Positions 44,501 through 50,222 of a DNA stretch of 64,000 nt are shown in pieces. The DNA lies in assembly GCA_029261035.1 (NCBI GenBank), contig JAJDCD010000023.1, forward strand, positions 1 through 64,000, read 5' to 3'. The DNA is from Candidatus Omnitrophota bacterium. GTDB lineage: Bacteria > Omnitrophota > Omnitrophia > Omnitrophales > JACROU01. Made by a program: the position numbers and the translations under genes. Each line of letters starts with the position of its first letter. Position 1 is the stretch's first letter. The notes beneath the pieces were generated by a model. It saw only the letters and a list, made by a program, of their open reading frames with translations. It did no database searches and was not told where the DNA came from.

Positions 44501-47068
44501 ATGGTTTTTCCTGCCCCGAATGGAGGGAAAGTAGGTTTTCAAAAAACATTAGGTATGGGAAAAGTAGAAGTAATTACTTTAGAGATAACAAGAGAGTCAG
44601 AAGAGTTGGTTTTGCTATTTAAATATGAGGGAAAAAATAAGAATGGAATGGCTAAACTTTATTGGACAGGTCAGGAGTATGTAACAGGGCAGCAAAGACA
44701 GATGGAATTTGTGCGAACCAGTTACGAAAAGCTTGAAAGAGGGGATGAAGTAAGAATTCAAATAGAAGAGCATGAGTTTTTAATTAATAAAAGACATGGG
44801 TTTTTACAGGGAAGTTTTCCTACTCCTGATGGAAAAGAGATAGGAGAAATGTTGTTTCCATCTATGGGAGAAAATGTGGAGTATTTAGATTTTTTTCTAA
44901 TAAAAGAAGAAAGTACGATTTTACTTGAATTCCACTCACGTCAAAAAGGAAAAAAAGAAACGATTATTTCTAGACTTTATTGGAATGGAACAGAGTTTGA
45001 AAGTGATAAAGATATTGAGGTTGGAAAAATCAAAGAGGGGTTTGAATTTCTCTCAAGGGGAATACAGCAAAGGTTTAATGTTGGTCCCTTAAATGAATTG
45101 ATTTCTAAAGGATATGGGAAGCTTCAAGCTGATTTTCCCACCCCTGATGGCAATAAAGTAGGTAGGGTGAAGCCTATGAGCTTAGGACCGAATTTTAAAG
45201 AAATTAGTTTAGAAATATTATTAGAAGAAGGGCAAATAGTTTTGTTTTTTACTTATACAGGCGAAGGAGAAAAAGAGCAAAGGCAAGGAAAAATGTATTG
45301 GGTCCACGATAAGTATTTAACTGAAAAGGAGATGCAAAAACATCGATTAGCTGAAGCGGTTAAAGCGGTTTATAACGGAAGTTTAGATCAATATGAAGTT
45401 GAGGATGTAGTCCTTTATGTGAATAAATCAGTGGGACGACTTAACAGAAGCTTCCCAACTCCCGAAGATGGGGTCGTTGGTAAAATGAAAACAATCGGCA
45501 TAGGAAAGCCGAATGCAGAAGTGAAATTTACAGTTAAAAGAGATGTAAAAACTCAAAAGTTACAACTAGTCTTCAAGTACAGGAAAGAAGGAGAGGTGGG
45601 CTTTAGAGAGGGTCCTGTAATCTTAACTTGGAATGGAACAGAATATGAAACGCCCAAAGAGATAGAGTTGCGTTTAATTAGAGAGGGTTTCCAAACGATT
45701 CAGAATGGAAATCTGAAATCTGTAAGAGTAGGAGAGCTCAACGAATTAGTCTCAAAAGAATATGGAAAACTACAGGGAGATTTTCCTACTCCTGACGGAA
45801 ATAAGATTAAAAGAATAAAATCCTTACGGATGGGCCCTAAACATAGCTATATTGCTTTAGAAATTACCAAAGAAGAAGGTGGGATAGTTTTAATTTTTGA
45901 TTACATCTTGCATGGGACAGCGGAAATAAAAAAAGGGAAGCTTTATTGGATTGATGGCACTTATTTAACTGAAAAAGAGTTTCAAAAGCATAGATTAATT
46001 AAAGCGATTGATGACGTTAATAACGGAGCTCTTTCTTTTGCTGAAATAACAAAACTGGATTATTTTTTAAATTTTAATTATGGGGTTTTGAACGAGACAT
46101 TCCCAACTCCGATAGGAACGAAAATAGGAAAACAACAATCACTTGGAATAGGGGGTCTTCTGGAATCAGTGAAACTAATTGTAGAAAAGGAAATAAGGAC
46201 TCAAAGATTGTTGCTAAAGTTTATTTATAAACGGAAGGGAGAAGCTGATTATCATCCTGAACCCGTCATTTTGTTTTGGAATAAAAAAACAAACAAGTAT
46301 GAAAAATATGTTCGCGAAGTTCAACAAGATGTTTATGAATTTGATCCCAATGAGGAGTTTGAGGGAATGAGTTTGGGAACTCGGTTAGAACGTTACCCCA
46401 AACCAATTCAGGAGGCTTTAAGGCTTGTTAACTTTTTAGATCGAGAAAATATAAATTTAGATTTTTTAGGGCAATATGTGAAACAAATTAGAACGACTGT
46501 AGCGGATCCGTCTGTTTATCAAATTATGGATGTGGTTACGTTTAAAGATCGGATTCGAGATGAAGAGTCTTTGTTAAAGATGGTTCGTATGATTGAGGAT
46601 GGCGGAAAAATTGAAGTGGCTTATAGTGAAGAGGAGCGAGAAGAAGTTCGAGGTTTCTTGAAAAAAGGTGGCTTGCTTCATGGATCATTTAAACATTATT
46701 TCAGAGATGTTTTTGTCCCATACTCAGAATTAGGAAAATCGAATCTGTCTAATTTGATCAAGGTTGTGTTGGTTGATGAGAAGAATATGGGAAGATTGAA
46801 TCAGCTAGAAGAAGACTTTTTTAAGGTGGGTTATGAGAGTCGGTGGTTGGATTATATTCCTGGAATGACAAGCATGCTTTCCAATATCAGCATTGAGGCG
46901 GCTCGAATGAAACGAGAAGGAGTGCCAGATCAATTGGCCCAATATGTTCAAAGTTTTTATGAGACGGGAACAAGCTTCTCTCTTCAGGGAGGAGTCTTGT
47001 TTTTGGATGTGGTTGAAATGTTGAAGACGAGTATTGTAAGGGATCGAATGATTGCGAGGGCGGCGTAG
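38534..47068 (+). CDS. Giant secreted protein 4 with 19 FPTPDG repeats
   Basis: A 2844-residue protein with a Sec signal (hydrophobic SIILALCFLFTLV, cut near VYA at 32). The shared giant-protein domain follows: EDAH near 68, VEGS near 96, FGIEDEQLY near 150, GGFH near 357. A tandem array fills about residues 520-2595, with nineteen units of roughly 105 residues. Each has a helix (I..GF..I..G), V-x-I-G-D-V-S.LV, an aromatic-P-T-P-D-G turn and strands ending in YWNGT.YE. The array is split 8 + 11 by a boundary module (QQEVYEF...EFDGASLG near 1395-1405) that recurs at the end (QQDVYEF...EFEGMSLG near 2600-2612). A C-terminal region of about 230 residues closes it. I do not recognise the repeat; a surface or adhesive role is a guess. 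Flanked by direct repeats. Confidence 0.82.
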   Translation: MTMTQIKKPISIILALCFLFTLVPAESVYAKHPPIYLSSVPAVPEEWASVKRFSPSKASMGRIYLLEDAHGYIEAQERVLDLLSFLEEKTQVELVGVEGSSEDFNLLLFRSFPNLEKKKSWVRNKVREGELSGADGAAILSNQPMKYFGIEDEQLYQKNLNRYFDVQQQKPNKQIEAFEEKLDKQLSSKLSTTLLEVLNLEERLLHQDQAPYEWMKQLCSYQEILQAPKKLSHIFSLIKRTENDENFHEPLPKLEPEIFLEIKDYFTELKQKLIRSEDEANLLKRRDQFLRLKQLRDLKLTRQEWENLNKDFDELREFFEIQRSYYQTAIKRERSFVKSALNQMESTKQKETILHVGGFHTQGLKEAFLNKNYEVVQITPKWKKERESTYQERMNLIASSKSSLKEPSLVGANLLRGRVEGDVLQDWLSHNNAVEWGVQLIFSAYRLRQHKEKKLFDLLDRLTNHLDSTTPRHEGVASAKNGGSVLKGTEKLMTNGYELTASLSEDEKVVGASLGVKFSEKKILIGRIRTGFRQIEEGRVERVEIGDVSLIVQKKTGRSNHSFPTPDGDRVRKSVNFIAYENLDVIELTIVKGVEGQITLEFSHQKKGEEPKVSKVLWNGKEYERVLNNKEKEKQALIKKIRKAYQQIKSGAAEVGVGDIEPLVNLKFGWLYRTFPTPDGGALKDKKPGFNGRNIKSMDLKLIAAENGEIIFELSYVTKLGETEKTIMYWKENSLLSEKDYHLNKIMNGFKDLKAGNERVLVGGIDFFVRKKQGVLSHLFPSPDGEPLGEGTSIRSGPDIKTLTLSLLKDKANQIFLELHYTKENDEEGVSTLVWHNGKYVLPIKLLDQKFRQGFSDIEAGGSKFDIGEVSPFFNKDYGVSRHTFPTPKGTVKRNSLVRLEKNLDRVELKLLKVDDGSLVLEFEYELKGGAKGSKKVFWNGSKYEADVEKAVRKVKEAYKKVYAGEQKVVIGDASLLVSKERAHLYRVFPMPDGNPRRGSRNIGMQLNVQEIALTVHRGENGHPTLEFLYKKDEEEKILKIYWNGTLFETEKERLINKIRAGFEQVKTQGQEVSIGDVSLLVSKTSGGLQKTFPTPDGGQIDKPKRFGISEDLELIELTIEKDAQSQNILLRFDARKVGETRWSKPVVLVWDGTKFTTDRTKNEVNKELVVQKIKNAFLELQKEKKSIDIGNVTQLVGSKVGYLYNIFPTPDGNKVGKPTTVGLGVNIESISLKIEKDEELVLIFTVKGKNKETKAVRVYWNGKNYEKEYSRFLRKVREGFRLISKSGTTVVELGDVSRIVNTQGGTVYKTFPTPDGATIGKNFSLGTGGKVQGIALTLRKEIKTGRILLEFNYTKIKTKNVLRTQTLYWNPKIKTYLPYVKETQQEVYEFNLEDEFDGASLGDQFDQKKFVIERIQKAYKQIADGKQKVDVGDVSALIDLKKGLFIPRFPAPDGSKKHGAQAVGIGHHVKRVLLTLLKENETLVFKFTYLKEGSSQYQETKLYWNGTNFLLTPKWTRVKIYNAFDAIKPGETISIGDVSSVTNKERGCLLKTFPLPNGGRLGKNQTILSQKNNDVISLKVIKETEELILEFSYSSKNDNKVRRTRIYWNGSAYELEQDWKIRRIKEAYKKLKEGEVKDIGDVSSVINIERGLFQSAFPTPDGRRIKKVYTAAIGADSKQVWMRVRKENGDLTLELDYVKEKEKGTQILYWNGKKFETDFERKIRNIQEGFQRVLEDKTSVFSVLNIDFLVNQKYGYFLRRFPTPNGRQIGNAKLPGFGLNVRNIQLDVIKEDSEMVLSFNYDKEGKDTKSTLKLYWDGHKYLSEEEKKGENNSKEVLIRKIRKGYEVLQKDEKQSIEIGDISLLVSMQRGKFRSFFPTPEGGKLKTMASLYTGVRLESLTLNLKREGEDIVLELSFKRQGDTSLKNIQLYWNGTEFEQFKGKRSKMNEKQDLLKRIADGLKKVRKQEEDTVDIGDVSSVMNMKFGMIAMVFPAPNGGKVGFQKTLGMGKVEVITLEITRESEELVLLFKYEGKNKNGMAKLYWTGQEYVTGQQRQMEFVRTSYEKLERGDEVRIQIEEHEFLINKRHGFLQGSFPTPDGKEIGEMLFPSMGENVEYLDFFLIKEESTILLEFHSRQKGKKETIISRLYWNGTEFESDKDIEVGKIKEGFEFLSRGIQQRFNVGPLNELISKGYGKLQADFPTPDGNKVGRVKPMSLGPNFKEISLEILLEEGQIVLFFTYTGEGEKEQRQGKMYWVHDKYLTEKEMQKHRLAEAVKAVYNGSLDQYEVEDVVLYVNKSVGRLNRSFPTPEDGVVGKMKTIGIGKPNAEVKFTVKRDVKTQKLQLVFKYRKEGEVGFREGPVILTWNGTEYETPKEIELRLIREGFQTIQNGNLKSVRVGELNELVSKEYGKLQGDFPTPDGNKIKRIKSLRMGPKHSYIALEITKEEGGIVLIFDYILHGTAEIKKGKLYWIDGTYLTEKEFQKHRLIKAIDDVNNGALSFAEITKLDYFLNFNYGVLNETFPTPIGTKIGKQQSLGIGGLLESVKLIVEKEIRTQRLLLKFIYKRKGEADYHPEPVILFWNKKTNKYEKYVREVQQDVYEFDPNEEFEGMSLGTRLERYPKPIQEALRLVNFLDRENINLDFLGQYVKQIRTTVADPSVYQIMDVVTFKDRIRDEESLLKMVRMIEDGGKIEVAYSEEEREEVRGFLKKGGLLHGSFKHYFRDVFVPYSELGKSNLSNLIKVVLVDEKNMGRLNQLEEDFFKVGYESRWLDYIPGMTSMLSNISIEAARMKREGVPDQLAQYVQSFYETGTSFSLQGGVLFLDVVEMLKTSIVRDRMIARAA
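40084..46320 (+). repeat. Coding tandem array: 19 units of about 310-340 bp
   Basis: FPTPDG-like turns are encoded near 40219, 40557, 40870, 41187, 41500, 41813, 42153, 42472, 42886, 43195, 43506, 43820, 44164, 44507, 44819, 45135, 45453, 45783 and 46100. Spacing is 309-343 bp except for 414 bp between units 8 and 9, where the boundary module is inserted. Variants include FPSPDG, FPMPDG, FPAPDG and FPTPEG. The DNA copies are well diverged, so this is an old array. Confidence 0.88.
45018..46310 (+). repeat. Duplicated two-unit block within the array (units 16-17 and 18-19)
   Basis: Units 16 and 18 share NELIS/NELVS, YGKLQ.DFPTPDGNK and YLTEKE.QKHRL. Units 17 and 19 share a diverged start (YVN or FLNFNYG), V-K-R/K-E-x-x-T-Q-K/R-L and PVIL.WN. 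The most economical reading is duplication of a roughly 650-bp two-unit block after the array formed. Confidence 0.75.
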
Positions 47069-47116
47069 TGACTGTCACCAGGCTGCGTTCTCGCAGACCA
47101 TGGTGACTGTCACTAC
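47065..47116. repeat. GTGACTGTCAC double palindrome after giant gene 4
   Basis: GTAGTGACTGTCACCA and TGGTGACTGTCACTAC flank GGCTGCGTTCTCGCAGACC. The TAG stop of giant gene 4 lies in the left arm. It is a direct-repeat partner of 38221-38278, about 8.84 kb away. Confidence 0.85.
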
Positions 47117-47136
47117 GTTTTTTGGCAAATGAGTTA

Positions 47137-47250
47137 TGTCATTCCCTTGGAATGCGGTAATCCAGCGTTGGATGACAGAGGGTGTTTTTTATAGGAGTGC
47201 TTAGTATTTAAGTTACAGTGCCATTGTGCCAGGTCTAAAGACCTGGCACG
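47137..47250. repeat. TGTCATT repeat and terminator-like hairpin
   Basis: A short TGTCATTCCC...GGATGACA inverted repeat (47137-47177) is followed by GTGCCAGGTCT-AAAG-ACCTGGCAC (about 47227-47250), a clean hairpin lying between the convergent ends of giant gene 4 and the alcohol dehydrogenase gene. The second may terminate either strand, although no T-tract follows. Confidence 0.6.
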
Positions 47251-47259
47251 ACAGTCGGA

Positions 47260-47332
47260 CCTTTGTCTAGGGGACACGCACTTTTGTCACAATTGCTCTC
47301 GCAATGGTTACAAAAGTTTATGTCCCCGGCTT
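47260..47332. repeat. 72-bp hairpin repeat, copy 2
   Basis: CTTTGTCTAGGGGACACGCAC, CACAATTGCTCTCGCAATGG and TATGTCCCCGGCTTCC match copy 1 at 12828-12899 with few differences. It ends 15 bases before the alcohol dehydrogenase stop codon (minus strand). Confidence 0.75.
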
Positions 47333-47347
47333 CCTTTTTGTTTTTCT

Positions 47348-48379
47348 TTATACTATCTTCAGCACAATCTTTCCGAAGTTTTTTCTGTCTAGCATGTGTT
47401 GATGGGCTTCCTTTGCTGCTTCGAGTGGGAATACTTTATCGATGACGGGTTTGAAGGTTCCTTCTTCTACTTTTTTTATGACTTCGAGTAACTCTGAGAG
47501 ACCTCCCATATAATTTCCCATGATGGACTGTTGTTTCATGAATAAAAACCGAAGATCGATTTTAACTTCGGGGCCCGTGGTTGCTCCGCAAGTAACAAGA
47601 CGTCCTCTTTTTGATAGGGAAGCCATGCTTTCTTCCCATGTAGCAGGCCCTACGTGTTCGAAAACTACGTTCACGCCTTTTCCTTCAGTAATGTCTAAAA
47701 CTTTTTCTGATATTTTTTCTGTGGAGTAATTAATTGTATGATCTGCTCCGAGATCTGTGGCGAGTTTTAATTTTTCGTCATTTCCTGCTGTTGCGATAAC
47801 GTTTGCTCCAATAGACTTTGCAATTTGAATTGCCGCGATTCCAATTCCACTGCCCGCTGCTTGGATTAAAACGCTTTCGCTTTGAATTAATTTGGCTTGA
47901 GTCACAAGCATGTGCCATGAGGTGAGGAATGTAAGTGGAATCGAAGCCCACTCTTCGAAGGTGAGTTTATCTGAAATTGGAATAATGTTTCGTGCGGGAC
48001 ATTTAACCAATTCGGCATAGCCGCCGTCTCTTAGAAAGCCCATTATTTTGTAACTGTCGCACATACTGTCCCAACCGCTTGTGCATGAATCACAAGTACC
48101 GCAAGAAACTCCGGGAGCGATAAGAACTCGGTCGCCGGGTTTAATCCCTTCAACTTCAGCACCTACTTCTTCGACAATACCTGCAGAGTCACATCCTAAA
48201 ATATGAGGAAGAGGAATGGGAACGCCTGGCATGCCTAAGCGAGTCCAAATATCTAAATGATTTAAGGCACAAGCATGATTGCGGACGAGCACTTCCTTTT
48301 CGTTAATCGTTGGATCGTTTACGTCCCCGTATTGCATTACATCTACTTCACCGTGTTGATCAAAATAAACTGCTTTCAT
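47348..48379 (-). CDS. Zinc-type alcohol dehydrogenase / quinone oxidoreductase family protein
   Basis: A 343-residue medium-chain dehydrogenase/reductase. The catalytic-zinc region shows NHLDIW (near 41; Asp in place of the usual Cys-adjacent pattern) and HILGCDSAGIV (near 60-70). A complete structural-zinc loop follows, CGTCDSCTSGWDSMC near 94-108. The Rossmann domain carries AAGSGIGIAAIQIAK near 170-185, then GADHTINYS. It resembles NAD(P)H-dependent alcohol dehydrogenases or quinone/enoyl reductases; substrate cannot be assigned. AAAGGAG 6 bases before ATG supports the start. The gene stands alone, downstream of the MFS gene and separated from it by a hairpin. Confidence 0.85.
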   Translation of the reverse strand: MKAVYFDQHGEVDVMQYGDVNDPTINEKEVLVRNHACALNHLDIWTRLGMPGVPIPLPHILGCDSAGIVEEVGAEVEGIKPGDRVLIAPGVSCGTCDSCTSGWDSMCDSYKIMGFLRDGGYAELVKCPARNIIPISDKLTFEEWASIPLTFLTSWHMLVTQAKLIQSESVLIQAAGSGIGIAAIQIAKSIGANVIATAGNDEKLKLATDLGADHTINYSTEKISEKVLDITEGKGVNVVFEHVGPATWEESMASLSKRGRLVTCGATTGPEVKIDLRFLFMKQQSIMGNYMGGLSELLEVIKKVEEGTFKPVIDKVFPLEAAKEAHQHMLDRKNFGKIVLKIV

Positions 48380-48466
48380 GTTTTCTCCTTTGTTTATGGC
48401 TTATAGCTATTAGTCTTTAGCTTTTAGCAGAAACTTTTCTTTTTGTTATACTCCATTATCTTTTAA

Positions 48467-48492
48467 GGGGGCCAGGCCTTGGGGTCTGGCCC
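48467..48492 (-). terminator. Terminator-like hairpin between MFS and alcohol dehydrogenase genes
   Basis: GGGCCAGGCC-TTGG-GGTCTGGCCC forms a stable stem about 24 bases downstream of the MFS stop codon on the minus strand. The only T-rich stretch nearby precedes it in that direction (plus-strand AAAA is absent), so termination strength is uncertain. Confidence 0.5.
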
Positions 48493-48515
48493 AAATACGG
48501 TCTTTTGTCATAAAA

Positions 48516-49715
48516 TCACTTTTGATTATTAGCTTTTAGTAACAATATAATTCCTACAGTCAGAACTACTATTAATTCTAAAATTGCGATTCTGAAATTG
48601 AATTGATCTGCAATTAAAGCAAAAAGGGCCATGGAAAAGCAAGAAAGTTTTGTTGTCATTCCATAGATCCCAAAAAATTCCCCAATTTTTTCTTTTGGAG
48701 AAATTTGAATTAAATATTTGCGACCCGAGGTCCAAATGCCAGCAAAGCTAAAGGATCCAAAAAGAATAACGCTGGATAAGGCTATAATTGGGTTTGGGGC
48801 GATGGTGAGTATGATGAGACAAATCCAAAGAGAAAGGGCAGAGAAAAAAAGAATTTTAAAAGCACCCACGCGGTCTGTAATAAAAGCGAGAGTAAATCCA
48901 AAAATAGCAGCGGCTAAGTTAGATCCAATAAGAATGAGGATGACCGAGCCTTGTTCTAGTCCAAAAGTGAATTTCAAAAAAACAGAAAGCCAAAGAATGA
49001 CGGCGTTCATCGCTTCAAGAATAAAAAAATGAGCTACAAAAAAATAAAAAACTTTTTTGTGATGAGGGATTTCTAATAATGTATGAGTTACTTCTTTGAA
49101 GTATTTACTGACATCTTTAAAACTAAAAGGCTCTGGGTTTGTGACTCTTCTTTCAGGAACATTCATAAATAGAGGTATTGCGGCCAGAAAATAAAAAATG
49201 CCGACCATTGGAAAAACAAAACGGGTTCCTAAGTAGTTTTGCACTAAGTAAGCCAATGGCAGAGCTAGAAGAACTCCCGTATAGCCTAAACCTGTTCCAA
49301 CTCCTGAAACCCAACCCTGTTTTTCGGGTGGGCTCACAACGGGAAGAAGTGAGTTGTAAAAGACCAGGCTGAGAAGAAATGAAAAATGAGCGACGGAAAA
49401 GAATACGAGTAGCCATATCAGTTGAGAAGAAAGACCTAAAAAAGCTGTAAAAAAACAGGTGAGACAGGTACTGATAAGGAGGTAAAACTTTGTTTTTCCG
49501 GTTCTGTCTGCTACGGCACCCATGGCTGGAGAGAAAACCCCAGCAAGAATCATCACTAGAGAAGCGGTTAAGCCTAATGAGGCCTTCCATTCTGTGATCG
49601 ATGTGACATAAAGGGGGAGAAATAAGGTCACAATCGCAGCAGAATAGAGGGTGTTGGCCAAGTCATACAGGGCCCAACTAGTGGTTTTCTTGTGGTCGAG
49701 TTGCTGGCTATCCAT
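48516..49715 (-). CDS. MFS transporter, UMF1/Atg22-like
   Basis: About 399 residues with twelve predicted membrane helices. The N-terminus WALYDLANTLYSAAIVTLFLP is the hallmark of the UMF1/Atg22-like MFS family, in yeast linked to vacuolar amino acid efflux; bacterial substrates are unknown. The MFS loop between helices 2 and 3 appears as GAVADRTGKTKF near 60-70. I use ATG 49715 (MDSQQLDHKK) because it matches the family start; the longer frame from 49784 crosses a TATACT that ends 8 bases before this ATG. That -10 implies a nearly leaderless message. The nuo operon is divergent from it. Confidence 0.83.
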   Translation of the reverse strand: MDSQQLDHKKTTSWALYDLANTLYSAAIVTLFLPLYVTSITEWKASLGLTASLVMILAGVFSPAMGAVADRTGKTKFYLLISTCLTCFFTAFLGLSSQLIWLLVFFSVAHFSFLLSLVFYNSLLPVVSPPEKQGWVSGVGTGLGYTGVLLALPLAYLVQNYLGTRFVFPMVGIFYFLAAIPLFMNVPERRVTNPEPFSFKDVSKYFKEVTHTLLEIPHHKKVFYFFVAHFFILEAMNAVILWLSVFLKFTFGLEQGSVILILIGSNLAAAIFGFTLAFITDRVGAFKILFFSALSLWICLIILTIAPNPIIALSSVILFGSFSFAGIWTSGRKYLIQISPKEKIGEFFGIYGMTTKLSCFSMALFALIADQFNFRIAILELIVVLTVGIILLLKANNQK

Positions 49716-49723
49716 AGGGATGC

Positions 49724-49729
49724 AGTATA
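49724..49729 (-). promoter_or_regulatory. Candidate -10 of the MFS gene
   Basis: TATACT on the minus strand, 8 bases before ATG 49715, with no recognisable -35. If used, the leader is essentially absent, as proposed for ppc. Confidence 0.4.
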
Positions 49730-49775
49730 TATAAAAAACCCTTATGTTTATAGGACTTTTTAACCTTATTTTCCC

Positions 49776-49804
49776 TTCACACAAGTCTCTTTTCAGGGTA
49801 CAAT
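49776..49804 (+). promoter_or_regulatory. Promoter of the nuoA-I operon
   Basis: TTCACA (49776-49781), a 17-base spacer and TACAAT (49799-49804) match the sigma70 consensus at 5 of 6 and 5 of 6 positions. The predicted leader of about 60 nt includes a small hairpin around GCGGCTA-TTT-AGTCGC. Confidence 0.7.
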
Positions 49805-49871
49805 ACTCAGCTTATCTAGCGGCTATTTAGTCGCCTTTAGGATTTTAACTGATTCAATTTATAGGTTATTC

Positions 49872-50222
49872 ATGAATGAAGCTGTACTGATATTTACTCT
49901 TATTTTCTCTGCTTTGATTGTAGGAACCTTACTGGGATTACATCTTTTATTGAGTCCAAAGAACCCTAACTCAGTAAAGTCCGCTCCTTTTGAGTGCGGA
50001 AAGGACCCAATTTCTGAGCCTAAAGGGCGATTATCGGTACGATTTTATATTGTTGCGATGCTTTTTCTTATTTTTGATATCGAACTTGTGTTTCTTTATC
50101 CCTGGGCTGTTTTGTTTAGAGATTTAGGGGTTGTTGGATTTTTGGACATGCTTGTCTTTATTGTTATTTTGATGACAGGCTTTATTTATGCCTGGAAAAA
50201 GGGAGCTTTAAAATGGAGCTAA
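49872..50222 (+). CDS. nuoA: NADH-quinone oxidoreductase subunit A
   Basis: A 116-residue membrane subunit of respiratory complex I with three hydrophobic helices (about 5-28, 62-82, 92-108). The conserved loop between helices 1 and 2, FECGKDPISEPKGRLSVRFY, is characteristic; it helps shape the quinone channel entrance. EL in FDIELVFLYPWA near 70-80 gives the conserved Glu of helix 2. First gene of a nine-gene plus-strand operon; its end overlaps nuoB by 10 bases, implying coupled translation. The ribosome site is weak (TAGGTT). Confidence 0.95.
   Translation: MNEAVLIFTLIFSALIVGTLLGLHLLLSPKNPNSVKSAPFECGKDPISEPKGRLSVRFYIVAMLFLIFDIELVFLYPWAVLFRDLGVVGFLDMLVFIVILMTGFIYAWKKGALKWS

Noticed and set aside
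40084-46320. CRISPR array
   Set aside because: The 310-340-bp periodicity lies wholly in one open reading frame and encodes a protein repeat; repeat and spacer lengths do not fit.
49716-49784. Longer start for the MFS transporter
   Set aside because: The extra residues overlap the nuo promoter and do not match the family's N-terminus, which begins just before WALYDLAN.
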